Of a stretch of DNA of 22,372 nucleotides, positions 1-8,536 are shown piece after piece (positions within the stretch are counted from its first letter, which is position 1; each line of letters starts with the position of its first letter). The DNA lies in the NCBI GenBank assembly GCA_015680685.1, contig MNCI01034157.1:43629-66000 (forward strand), read 5' to 3'. The notes beneath the pieces were generated by a model. It was not told where the DNA came from. It saw only the letters and a program-made list of their open reading frames with translations, and did not search any database. A program made the translations under genes and the position numbers. The stretch is from Gnetum montanum. Its lineage: Eukaryota; Streptophyta; Gnetopsida; Gnetales; Gnetaceae.

Positions 1-201
1 AAAAATAAAAAAAAATAAGCATAACTCACAAGACTATAACAAAGAGGCTGAAATGTTCTCTTTAGCAAATCATCTTACAAGCAATCTTTCACAATTTCTT
101 CTTTAAAAATTCTCCTCTAAGACCCAAAGTGTGAAACCCCAAGTGTGTGACTCCAAGTGAGAGTAAGTAGTGTCCCCTTTTCTCTTCTAACCCCTAAAGC
201 C

Positions 202-209
202 TTTTTATA
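202..209 (-). promoter_or_regulatory. Candidate TATA box of E0
   Basis: The minus strand reads CTATAAAAAGGC. It lies about 360 bases inside the inferred LTR start, a normal U3 length. This would drive transcription leftward out of the window. Confidence 0.4.
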
Positions 210-278
210 GGGTTCAAAAGGTAGTTAGATATTCCAAAATATCTTAGCTAACTTATCTCCCAAGTAAAGAAGTTATAA

Positions 279-323
279 CTTGCCCAACAAGTTAGGAGAT
301 ATTACTTGCCCAACAAGTTAGGA
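279..323. repeat. Direct repeat of a 19-bp unit with hairpin potential in E0 U3
   Basis: CTTGCCCAACAAGTTAGGA occurs at 279-297 and again at 305-323, a period of 26. Each copy contains an inverted repeat (AACTTG/CAAGTT in the first, ACTTG/CAAGT in the second) around a short CCCAA loop. It lies upstream of the minus-strand TATA box, so it could be a duplicated cis element. Confidence 0.7.
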
Positions 324-816
324 AGTTATAACCTATACATGAAATTAGGAGAAAATCGTGCTAACATTGGCATGTGTGTTTTGGTGATTTAAAATTAGCT
401 ACAATTATCATGAAATTTTATAATCTTCCATATAAATAAAATGGATACTAACTAAATGTCCCCTTTATACAGGCCATCACACAAATATCCCAAAAATTCT
501 TTTTTATTTTTCAATAATAATAATAATTTTATCAAAGATGGAGTTGGAGGACATTGGTCATCCCAACATGCTATTCCACTACACCCGCAACTACCCTTGG
601 GACTGGTTTTGGCCATGGAATCTTTTTAATTTGCTGGAGTTGATTTTCCTATTCTTTAGCATTATTCATATTTTTTAGCATTATTCATATTTTTTTAGTG
701 GTTTCAAAATAGATTGGTTGTTTATGCAGTTGTTTTAAATATTTCCTTTTGCCAGTATCTTCTTTTACTGTTCCATGAAATGGCCAAATGTGCCAACACT
801 TAAATTTAGGAAAATC

Positions 817-1071
817 AAACTTCAACTAGGAGACAAGGTCCTCTACTAGAACCCCACATACATTTCTTAATGAACCAAATTCCAAACATTGTGGAAAGGA
901 CCTTATATAATTCATGGAACTTTTTTTTTGAGGGCCATGATGATCTACAAACCTGAGAGCCCAAACAAGAAACAACTGGTCAACATACAACAAGTTAAAC
1001 CTTTCCACGAGCATAAGCTAGCTCAAACAACACATGCCTCATCAAATGGAAAACCATGCTTAGTATTTTAG
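817..1071 (+). pseudogene. Ty3/gypsy integrase C-terminal remnant with GPY/F motif (E1)
   Basis: One frame reads KLQLGDKVLY, a stop, NPTY, two more stops, then LWKGPYII and, near the end, QQVKPFHEHK. LGDKVLL followed by a GPY motif and a final VKPF is the usual end of plant Ty3/gypsy integrases. This domain helps bind DNA and chromatin during integration. Three stops (847, 868, 871) break the frame. The zinc-binding and catalytic domains that should lie upstream are missing, so the enzyme cannot be made. A T-run at 920-930 sits where the Tyr-Lys-Leu step normally follows GPY, so a small indel there is likely. E3 has an alignable copy at about 6905-7010, which supports the call. Confidence 0.75.
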
Positions 1072-1748
1072 ATCTTCTTCTTTCAACTTAGCCATGGGGG
1101 AGATGGCCATTCATGTTAACTATATAAGTAGCTCCTTAGTTTTTCATCCTTTTTTTTACATGTTTTTGCTTTACACATTTTTGTTTTACAACTTTTTGTT
1201 TTACACATTCTTTATTTTACATCTTCTTATTTTCATGTTATTAATATTTTCTAATTTTTTTACACCATTGTTAGTACATTTCTATTTCTTGAATATTTTA
1301 CACTTTATTTTATATTCTATTTTATTCTGGTGCATTTTTCTAACTTGTTGTTGATAAGTGCTAGGCACAGTGGTAATTCATTGCTTGATGGTGGCATGTA
1401 CTATTTAGTTATTTGATTGTTGGTGTTTGGATTCTAGCTTTGAATTTGTTATTGATGATTACGACATGGTTTCTTTTTCATGCAACAGGAAGTGAGTGCA
1501 CAACATCCACCCATCCAGAAGCTCTATGGTTTTCCTTGTTCTTGAAATGTGTAGTCCCTTTTTCATTAATAAAACTTTAACAAACTTATGAATTTTAGTT
1601 TTCAGATCTAGAAAGGATTCAAATGTTTGAACACGGTGTGACTTCAAGAGGATTTGGTATTATTTGTACTTTTCTACTTGCTTGGGTACATGTGTGTTTT
1701 TATGGATTTTTTACTGTTCCATGTCAACCAATAAAGGAAGTTGGATAA

Positions 1749-1948
1749 GTCTTTGCATGGTGTGGTTCTTATCAAAAAAAAAAAAAAAAGGGGAAAAGAA
1801 ATGATGGGAACTCAAAACACACCCCTTAGACACAATAAAAAAATAGGTCTTTGCATGGTGTGGTTCTCATTTCAAAAAAAAAAAAAACAAAAAAACAAAA
1901 ACAAAAAAATGATGGGAATTCAAAGCATACCCCTTAGAAAAAATAAAT
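1749..1948 (+). repeat. Tandem duplication of a ~98-bp block
   Basis: The block starting GTCTTTGCATGGTGTGG occurs at 1749 and again at 1847. Each copy has an A-run followed by ATGATGGGAA and CCCCTTAGA. E2 carries only one copy (about 12480-12590), so the duplication is specific to E1. Confidence 0.8.
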
Positions 1949-2096
1949 GGGCTACAAGCATTGGTTATGGAACTAGAAAGACATGTTACCCATGCCTAAA
2001 AGTCCCATCTAACTAAGGCCCTTCCTCACTTCCTACTTTTCTTTTCTTCTCTAATAAGGAATGATGGTTGTTTTGTGGAGCACTCTTGTGTCTCAC

Positions 2097-2147
2097 GGGG
2101 TGGAGATGGTGGGGGAGGGGCAGGTGGGGGGTGGGGCACAGGGGGTG
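2097..2147 (+). other. G-run cluster with strong quadruplex potential
   Basis: G runs of 4, 5, 4, 6, 4 and 5 occur at 2097, 2111, 2117, 2126, 2133 and 2141, with loops of 1 to 10 bases. Four of them (2111-2136) have loops of only 1, 5 and 1 bases. The matching part of E2 (about 12695-12720) lacks these runs. Confidence 0.7.
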
Positions 2148-3216
2148 GATTTGTCTTAGAATGATGATGCAAAGTCATTGAATGTGGTTGGTTTTGGTCT
2201 AGACTAAGGATGGATCTTATTAAGTCATTTAACCATAAAATTCACAAGGGATTTCATGTGACCTTAATCAGGGACTCCATTCCACACTCTCTCATCCATC
2301 TATGCTTTTCATGTTTCACCTCATCGTTGATTTCATGTTCTTGTTTGATGCCTTGGTTTGAAGTGTCAAAATTCTTAGATAGTTTCTTCCAGGTTTTTGT
2401 ACTTAACCTTCTATAACCATTAATCATCCATGGGGCCCACAGACTCCTTGGTTTGAAGTTATGAAAGGGCAATAAAAGGCCTATGCTTGCTTTGGGAAGG
2501 ATCCACTTGCATATCTTTTAGTTGGATTAGTTAAGTTCTTTATCCTTAGACACTCTTACAATCAAATACTTTTGTTTACCTCATCAATGACATCCAATTG
2601 TGTGCATCTTCACAACATTTTTTAGTGAACTTTCCTTTTTACTGTTGTAAATTCTTCCACCCTCTTCAAATATTTTCCTGCATAGAAATTTTTGAAATTT
2701 AATGGATCACTTATTCATGTTACCCTATTTGTCAGTCTTCCCACTAATACTACTAAAGGAATTAATCTACCATAATCACAACCTAGCTAAGTGTAACCAC
2801 TAACAAGATGAGGTACTTCAAAGATATATGTTACACATTACATACTAATGCATGATTTTTTGTGATTGTAGTGGGAAGCATGGATGGAATGCGTGAATTG
2901 GATGTGGGAATATCCTCACAAAGGAAGCAAAAATAGGAGCACCATATGATAGGGACTCTTCAAGATCATTGAATCTTCTTCCTCACTCTTTAGCTACCAA
3001 AAGGAGTTGGATGTTAGTTTTGTCTAGGGTGTTCTCTTCTCTTATTATGAACACTCAATTTCGTAAAAGATTATTATTTGTACACTTGGACACTCAGGAG
3101 TCTATTTGTTCCACTTGAGTCAGTTTGTATGTCAGTAAATAATCTCATACCTTCCAAATATTTTGTAAAGAACTTGTTCCTCCTTCTATTCACTCAAGGA
3201 CGAGTTTTCATTCAAT

Positions 3217-3226
3217 TGTGGGGGTA
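3217..3226 (+). promoter_or_regulatory. E1 polypurine-tract-like site
   Basis: TTGTGGGGGTA lies directly before the LTR start TGATG. E2 has CATGGGGGTA in the same place. This is the expected primer site for plus-strand DNA synthesis. Confidence 0.6.
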
Positions 3227-4022
3227 TGATGAATCATGTTTTAACTAGCTCTGATATCGAATCCCAAGATGCAATGTCAAATATTTGATATTGCAGGGTA
3301 TATGCCAGCCTATAAATATAGTGCTTGGGCTCATGATTTTGATATCAATTTTTGTTATAGATAGCAAAGCTCTTATAGTTTGTCTAGAGATAGAATATTT
3401 TCTAAGTGCCCACAATAGGAGTATGAGTATGTACGGATCTTTGTTCGAACACTGATATACCTAAGCACAACAATGTGACAGGAATAAAAATGAACCCTTT
3501 GATCATCCTTGTAGCATTGAGAATAGATTAATGTTTCCTTGATGTATTTAAGATTCATGCACTTTACTTTAATGCACTTTAATTAAGCAATTAATTTCTA
3601 GTTGTTAATGCACAAGCATAACCACCTCAAGCATCCATGTAGCACTTGGTAACCCAAAAACAAGTTTGGTAGCCCAACAGTGCTATACATGTTCAAGTTG
3701 TGTCTAGAAAGTGGGAACATGTAGTTGTGTTAGGCTACGTAGGCAGTAAATGAATTAGATCTTAAATTACTCTACCTTTCATTCTTGCTCTAGGTGATTA
3801 AACTTATAAAATACAAAATGATAAAAATCATATGCCTCAGTTGCACTTAACCATATACTTGTACCTCATGAGTGGAACTGAGAAGACAATAATCATTCCA
3901 ACTAGATATCACATCTTAGAACTAGTGTACTTAAGAACTTAAGGTTAGCAGAATTCAACTGGATCATGCGTGAATGCTTGTGATTCGTATGGTTGGGCGT
4001 AGGGGCACCTTGCCACTCATCA
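3227..4022 (+). repeat. E1 3' LTR (796 bp)
   Basis: It starts TGATG and ends CATCA, the same terminal inverted repeat as the E2 LTRs. Inside are TATAAATA at 3311-3318, the block AGAGATAGAATATTTTC (about 3387), AATAAA at 3483-3488 and a terminal GTATGGTTGGGCGTAGG-like block, in the same order as in E2. It is far more diverged from E2 than the two E2 LTRs are from each other. Only one or two degenerate GATATC palindromes remain in its U3. Confidence 0.85.
3311..3318 (+). promoter_or_regulatory. TATA box of E1 LTR
   Basis: TATAAATA lies 85 bases into the LTR, matching TATAAATA at 7667-7674 and 13942-13949 in E2. Confidence 0.65.
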
Positions 4023-4249
4023 TAGATCATATGTCAAATTAGAAAGTGTGCAAGGTTCATGCATGTAGCAACCCAAAAAATAGAATGACATTTAATGATT
4101 GAATCTAGATGAAAGCTATAATTTAACTATGCTTATGAAACTAGTAGAAGCCATCAAAAGTGCATATATTAAGAGACTTGATGAGATAGAGTAGCTTTAG
4201 GTGCTAAATCTTTGATGTAGAGCATAGAAAAGAAGTAGACATGGGTTGG

Positions 4250-5110
4250 GAAGAGTTGGAAGTCTAGAAACATTTGAACTAGATCCCATAAAATTGAAAA
4301 AATTACTAGAATCACTTGAATATGTGCTTCTAAAAAAATGATAATTGGTAATTGTAAATGCTAAGCTCATAAAGGAATTAAAATAGAAAATGCCAATAAT
4401 GATAAACAAATGATCAATAATATTTTCTTGATCATATGATGACATTATAAGAATTTATCTATGGATATGCCAACTTTGAATCTACATGAATTCAATCATT
4501 AAGCCTAAAAAACAACCACAGTGAAGATTGAACTACAAAATTGAAGTAGGCGGTCAAGAAGGAAGTGAAAAATATTTTTAAAATTAGGTTCATCTAGGAT
4601 GTTGTAGATAATGAGTAGGTAAGCCTAGTTGTCATCATATTGAAGAAGGATGACTAATGGGGGATCTACATGAATTTTTGGTTGTTGAACATGGTGACAT
4701 TCAAGGAACATTTTCCACTCCCATTTATGAACTAGATGTTAGATACCACTGCAAGGCATAGCTATTATAGCTTCCTAGATGGGTACAATGACTACAATCA
4801 AATCCAAATTGCCTTCAAAGACTAGTCCAAATTAACATTTACAAGGTTCTGGAGGATCTTTATAAATAAAAATATGTCTTTGAAATTTTTAAATGTCCAC
4901 AAAATTTCAATGTCTTGTCCTTAGAATCTTTCAATTGTGGATTAGCAATGGTGTGGAAGCCTTCATGGATGAATTTTCTACCTATGGCTTCAATTTTGAG
5001 TAGGCATCAGATTATTTGGAGAGTGTTCTAAAATGATACATAGAATTTATTTTGAAGATTAATTGGTAGAAAATCCATTTAATGATCTAATAAGACATAG
5101 TTCTAGGGCA
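4250..5110 (+). pseudogene. Ty3/gypsy reverse transcriptase remnant (E3)
   Basis: A linker with ELDPIKLKKLLESLEYVLLK (about 4275) resembles the stretch before RT in Athila/Tat pol. RT itself starts near 4540 with AVKKEV and VSLVVIILKKDD. It continues at 4691 with TFKEHFPLPFMN, SYYSFLDGYNDYNQIQIA and LTFTRF, then shifts frame before GVEAFMDEFSTYGFNFE (4953-5003). Plant Ty3 RTs have FPLPFID, FLDGYSGYNQI and FMDDFSVYG at these places. The second catalytic Asp of the FMDD box is Glu here (4962-4973). There are many stops and at least one frameshift between about 4860 and 4940. RT copies element RNA into DNA; this copy is dead. Confidence 0.85.
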
Positions 5111-5359
5111 TTGGATATTAGAAAAAGTGATATAAAAGGATGTTGAAAAAATCATAGTGATCTAAGGAATTACTTAAAAGCCAAAAATTGTTAAAGATGT
5201 TAGATAATTTGTTGAACATACATGCTACAATAAGAGATTTATAGCAAAATTTTTAAAAATCATAAAACCACTAGTGAATTTCAAAAAATAAAGATGCATG
5301 ATTGAATTGGACCAAGAAATATGATCATGCATTCAAAATTTTGAAGAAGAAACTTGTAG
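5111..5359 (+). pseudogene. RT-RNase H connection remnant (E3)
   Basis: In one frame the stretch around 5205-5285 reads FVEHTCYNKRFIAKFLKI and then IKPLVNF. This matches the FLGHAGFYRRFIKDFSKIAKPL segment of plant Ty3 pol that links RT to RNase H. Stops and shifts interrupt it. Confidence 0.7.
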
Positions 5360-5660
5360 AAACTTAAATTTTACAAGCACTTGATTGGTCTAGAGACCAA
5401 TTTACATCTTGATGGATTCATTTAATTTTTATTTGGAAGTAGTGCTTACACAATTGGATGATAAAAAACATTCATCCTACTTCCATTACACAAGTAAGAT
5501 TTTTATAGGCACACAGTTGGACTACACCAAAATAAAGAATGAGTTGATGAATGTGGTATATATTTTAGAGAAATTTAGATAATATGTTCTTGGATCCTAG
5601 TCTTTACACACACTAATCATAGTGCAATATGATTTTTCATAAACAAACCAATGGTTAGCC
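5360..5660 (+). pseudogene. Ty3/gypsy RNase H remnant (E3)
   Basis: The frame around 5400-5590 reads ILMDSFNFYLEVVLTQ, HYTSKIFIGTQLDYTKIKNE and LEKFR, a stop, then YVLGS. Ty3 RNase H domains have the equivalents CDASDYAVGAVLGQ, YASKTLNDAQLNYTTTEKE and LEKFRSYLLG. The first catalytic Asp (codon at 5415) and the Glu of the KNE/EKE step are still present. RNase H removes the RNA strand during reverse transcription. The third catalytic region is not readable after about 5640. The domain lies directly after RT and before the integrase, as expected. Confidence 0.8.
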
Positions 5661-5880
5661 CTCATATCATGTGATGATTAGTGATTTCATAAGAGTTTGA
5701 TATTATGAGGATAGAGAGAAAGAAAACTAAGAACATGGTAGCCAATGATCTATCTTAGTTATAATAGGACAATAAAATTAATGAAGAGCCACTCTTTGAT
5801 CAATTTCCTAATGAATTACTCTTTGCAAAGGTAGCAATGATAATAATTGATGCAACTAAACCATGATAAATAGAATTTTT
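5661..5880 (+). other. RNase H-integrase linker remnant (E3)
   Basis: Around 5770-5930 fragments read NEEPLFDQFPNELLFAKV and, later, EVATKWDRRKK. They resemble the linker that follows the VADHLSRL motif in Athila/Tat pol (acidic stretch, DEFPDE, then the segment before the zinc finger). Frame is lost in places. Confidence 0.6.
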
Positions 5881-7020
5881 CTCATATCTAATCATACATG
5901 AGGTTGCTACTAAATGGGATAGGAGGAAAAAACCATAATTCCTCCATTAAATCAAGTACTAGATGGAGATGGAAAGAAACCATTATAAAATATATGTTGA
6001 TGGCTTGATGCAATGGTGTGTACTTGATGATGATCAATATAATTTTTTCCAAAATGCTCATGAAGGACATTATGGAGACCATTATGTAGGAAGGAGAATG
6101 GTTATCAAAATCTTCTTGAAAAGATATTTTTGGCCAACAATGTTTAGTGATGTACATTAGTTTGCTAACTCATGTGAATGATGTCAATGAGATCATGGAA
6201 TGAATGTTAGGATTGAGGATCCACAATAATGAATCTATTCATTAAAATCCTTTGATTTATGAAAAATTAATTTCATGAGTTCCATCGCATCCATGTATAA
6301 TGAGAAATTCTACATTATTATTATCATGAACTATTGTATAAAATAAGCAAAGGCTACAACTATAATAGATTGCATAGTAATAATTGCAACTTGATTTTTT
6401 TAGCAACAAGTGGTGAATAAGTTTGGTGTACCTACAATACTTATATTTGATAATAGAACTCATTTTACAAGTGCTAGTTTCAAGAAGTTGATGAGACTCT
6501 TGGGGGTTGCACATAAACTTACTACACCCTACCATTCCCAAGCCAAAAATTAAGTAGAAGTCATAAATAAGGAGATAACATGAATCCTAATAAGTATAAT
6601 TAGAAAATATAGGAGAGACTAGGGTATAATGATTAATGATGTCTTATAGATCTATTGATCCACTTGAAAACTCCCTATAATCTACTACCCATATTAAGTA
6701 GTGTACAAAAACTATTTAAACTTTTCATTAAATAAAGATTAGTATGCTTAACACTACTTGTGAACTTAATCTTGGCATCAACATAGCATAGAAAGAATGA
6801 TTAATAAATCTTAAAATGTTAGATGAAATTAGAAGAGCAGTCCTTATGATGAATGAAGTACACAAGGATTATACCAAACAACACCATAACACTGGGATAA
6901 GACATGTAGAATTTTAACTACGAGATAAGGGCTTCTACTAGAATTCCACACATCTACCTCAATGTACAAAGTTTTAAATACTATCGAAGTGACCTTACAT
7001 CATACATACTACCTTCAAAT
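5881..7020 (+). pseudogene. Ty3/gypsy integrase remnant (E3)
   Basis: An HHCC zinc-finger region (5963-6190) reads NAHEGHYGDHYVGRR, YFWPTMFSDVH and then ANSC and CQ around stops. The catalytic core follows in the same frame: KINFMSSI (first Asp changed to Asn at 6269-6271), FGVPTILIFDNRTHFTS (Asp at 6449) and VEVINKEI (Glu at 6557). The Asp and Glu codons are 36 apart, the canonical D-x35-E spacing, so no net frame change has occurred there. NRTHF replaces the usual NGTHF. The C-terminal part at about 6905-7010 aligns at DNA level to the E1 GPY/F segment, but GPY is gone. Integrase would insert the DNA copy into chromosomes. Numerous stops make it inactive. Confidence 0.88.
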
Positions 7021-7368
7021 TTGATGCCATGTAGATTTACCATCTTGATTGTTCAAGTAAACTGATACTAGTGAACACATAATAGGTCCAACTATTTAAG
7101 GATTTCTAAGTATCCATGTACTCCAATGCCACCTATATTGATGCCCAAGCCTATTCTATATTTTGTATCTCCACCTTTCACCTTAGTCATTGAGGAGATA
7201 CCAATCTAGTTTGATATCTTGTGAGGATCAATTTTATCCTCTTTTTACAACATTCATTAATTTTTCTTTTTCTTATCAATTTTCCTTTCTCATTGAAGTC
7301 ATTTTATATGTTTATGTTTTATGCTTTAAGTCTTTTATTTTATTAATAAAGTTATTACTGTATTATGT
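7021..7368 (+). other. E3 post-pol start, T-rich
   Basis: CACCTTAGTCATTGAGGAGA (about 7176) matches the position and partly the sequence of CTTAGCCATGGGGGAGATGG in E1 and its E2 counterpart. A T-rich tract follows as in E1 and E2. The hydrophobic 68-codon frame at 7190-7396 is an effect of T richness, and I do not call a gene. Confidence 0.6.
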
Positions 7369-7566
7369 CATTAGAAAGACATGTATCCATTCTTGAATAT
7401 AATCCTCTAGTAAGGTTAACATAGAAATTAATTAATTCACATAAGAAAAATATTCCTAGAGTACCACTAGAAAGACATGAACGCATGCTTGAAGGTAGGC
7501 TACTTCTAGAAATGTCAAGGTCTCTTAGGCTATTTTAACTTATGATTAGAAAGATGTATATCCATG
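7369..7566 (+). pseudogene. Repeat-containing coding remnant of E3, part 1 (split by E2)
   Basis: One frame contains LERHVSILE (about 7372) and LERHERMLEGRLLLEM (about 7469), and a third LER-type copy begins at about 7550, one base out of frame. After the E2 insertion a fourth copy, RLERDATMLEDIPL, is read. The spacing is roughly 80 to 100 bases. The repeated Leu-Glu-Arg and Met-Leu-Glu pattern suggests a helical repeat, perhaps from an extra ORF after integrase. I do not recognise a family. Stops at about 7420 and 7535 show decay. Confidence 0.4.
7562..7566. repeat. E2 target-site duplication, left copy
   Basis: CCATG directly before the 5' LTR is repeated exactly at 14665-14669 directly after the 3' LTR. 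Five bases is the normal size for Ty3/gypsy integration. Confidence 0.92.
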
Positions 7567-7574
7567 TGATGGGA

Positions 7575-7652
7575 CGCGATATCGCATGGGCCGTGATATC
7601 ATGTACACGATATTGTGTCTGCTGCAATATTGCATCCCACGTGATATCGTAG
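7575..7652 (+). promoter_or_regulatory. GATATC palindrome array in E2 5' LTR U3
   Basis: Five palindromic cores start at 7578, 7595, 7609, 7626 and 7643 (GATATC, GATATC, GATATT, AATATT, GATATC), spaced 17, 14, 17 and 17 bases. Most are flanked by CG or its TG/CA decay forms, so the ancestral unit looks like GCGATATCGC. The array ends about 20 bases before the TATA box. Confidence 0.85.
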
Positions 7653-7666
7653 TGCGTCGTCATATC

Positions 7667-7674
7667 TATAAATA
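7667..7674 (+). promoter_or_regulatory. TATA box of E2 5' LTR
   Basis: TATAAATA is conserved in both E2 LTRs and in the E1 LTR at the same relative position, so it is the probable transcription driver. Confidence 0.75.
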
Positions 7675-7843
7675 AGAGGTGGCTCTCCCTTGTTTATCAT
7701 CCTAGGCTTATACTGTAGTGAAACTATGGTAGTTTGATCCCTCTAGAGATAGAATATTTTCCATGTGCCCGTAGTAGGAACTCCAAAGTGAATAGATCTT
7801 TATTCGAGTAGACATTGTACCTAAACACAAGTTTGTGTACGGA

Positions 7844-7849
7844 AATAAA
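7844..7849 (+). terminator. Candidate poly(A) signal in E2 5' LTR
   Basis: AATAAA lies about 175 bases after the TATA box. The same hexamer is at 14119-14124 in the 3' LTR and 3483-3488 in E1. It would act in the 3' LTR copy. Confidence 0.45.
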
Positions 7850-8394
7850 GATGAACTTCTTGGATAAACCTTACAGTGCATGGAATAGGCTAAATAGGAT
7901 TTTATTTAATGTTATTTATTGTTTATTCTTTAATTTATTTATTAGTTATTAAATCTTTCTCAATCCTTCTCTCCTAGTTAAGTGCCTCAGTACGACCACT
8001 TCGAGCATGTGCATTACGCTTGGTGATCCTAACAACGATTAGCATTTGGTAACCAAGGTTGCATCGGTTTAGGGTGTGAATAGTAAGTGGGAATGGATGC
8101 TGATGCTAGGTTAATTTAGAATTAGTTAGTTAGTTAAAGTTAGTTAATTAGTCTCTTCAACCCTTCACCTCTCAGCATAGGAGATAAAACATAAAAGACT
8201 ATAAAAATCATATACCTCAGACTTACTTAACCATACACCGTGACAAATACAAGTAAGTCTGGGAAGACAACAAATAATTAACCTTAAGTGTTCCATGAGG
8301 CGTGTAGGCACTTAGTCTTTGGAGTTTGATTGGATCACACATGTTACACTTGTATTCGTATGGTTGAGTGTAGGGGTACCTCACCACTCATCAT

Positions 8395-8412
8395 TAGTGC
8401 CGTTGCTAGGGA
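8395..8412 (+). other. E2 primer-binding site, tRNA-Asp type
   Basis: TAGTGCCGTTGCTAGGGA follows the 5' LTR by one base. It matches the complement of the plant tRNA-Asp 3' end (TGGCGCCGTTGCCGGGGA) at 14 of 18 positions, and all four differences are transitions. Athila-type elements use this primer. Confidence 0.8.
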
Positions 8413-8536
8413 CTAGGTGTTTGTGCGCTAAGTAGAACATAGGAGATCACTCACATCATTGGGAGCTTAAATGAACCTTAGGGTTAATTAAACAAAAAAT
8501 TATATAACGGTTAATTAGCACACTAAATAAGACACA

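Larger units (their letters stand above)
1..568 (-). mobile_element. E0: left-truncated 5' LTR of a minus-strand LTR retrotransposon (probable)
   Basis: Read on the minus strand, the sequence begins TGTTGGGATGACC at 568, a typical plant LTR start. It runs through an AT-rich U3 to a TATA box at about 202-209 and then into a leader-like stretch that reaches the window edge. The other end, PBS and partner LTR lie outside the window, so superfamily cannot be set. The call rests on the TG start, the promoter placement and the sharp change at 568/569 into E1 sequence. No coding is seen here. An alternative is an unrelated AT-rich insertion or E1's own sequence. Confidence 0.45.
1072..3216 (+). other. 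E1 post-pol region, mostly non-coding
   Basis: This stretch lies between the pol end and the PPT. It opens with CCATGGGGGAGATGG (about 1092) and a T-rich tract (1135-1340), continues with a tandem duplication (1749-1948) and a G-rich patch (2097-2147), and ends near the PPT. Blocks at about 1485-1660, 1749-1948, 2160-2300 and 2430-2510 align to E2 (about 12205-12380, 12480-12600, 12740-12880 and 13015-13095). The open frames here are short and AT- or T-biased. The region may hold a dead extra ORF, as in Athila elements, but nothing recognisable remains. Confidence 0.6.
569..4022 (+). mobile_element. E1: 3' part of a degraded Ty3/gypsy LTR retrotransposon
   Basis: E1 runs from the E0 junction through an integrase C-terminal remnant (817-1071), a ~2.1 kb post-pol region, a PPT-like run (3217-3226) and an LTR ending at 4022. 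The post-pol region and LTR align by eye to E2, so the two are relatives. No gag, protease, RT or integrase core is seen in the window; 569-780 has nothing recognisable except an adjacent duplication of TTTAGCATTATTCATA at about 655-692. E1 abuts E3 pol sequence at 4023, which suggests it inserted into E3. The left half is outside the window or deleted. Confidence 0.75.
4023..7566 (+). mobile_element. E3: degraded Athila/Tat-type Ty3/gypsy element, segment 1
   Basis: This segment carries pol remnants in the order protease-RT linker, RT, RNase H, linker, integrase, then the start of the post-pol region. The left part (gag, protease, 5' LTR) is not in the window and is presumably beyond E1. E2 cuts it at 7566 with a CCATG duplication, and E3 resumes at 14670. 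The density of stops and frameshifts is much higher than in E2, so E3 is the oldest layer. The pol order and the linker sequences resemble Athila/Tat elements. Confidence 0.8.
7567..8393 (+). repeat. E2 5' LTR (827 bp)
   Basis: It begins TGATGGGACG and ends CCACTCATCA. The order inside is a palindrome array (about 7575-7652), TATAAATA (7667-7674), AATAAA (7844-7849), a TTATTTAATGTTATTTATTG-type AT block and a GTTAGTTAGTTA stretch near 8130. It pairs with 13825-14664. Confidence 0.95.

Noticed and set aside
1094-1354. 86-codon plus-strand frame, very hydrophobic (Phe/Leu-rich)
   Set aside because: It is a direct product of the T-rich post-pol tract, and the same tract in E2 and E3 gives different peptides. 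Not a membrane-protein gene.
2254-2472. 72-codon minus-strand frame overlapping a 68-codon plus-strand frame
   Set aside because: Both lie in E1 post-pol sequence, and the aligned E2 region does not keep either frame.
4197-4445. 82-codon minus-strand frame
   Set aside because: Antisense to the E3 pre-RT linker, which has recognisable plus-strand pol similarity.
7575-7652. CRISPR-like reading of the spaced palindromes
   Set aside because: Units are ~10 bp with 4 to 10 base gaps inside an LTR of a plant retrotransposon, with no repeat-spacer structure or cas genes.
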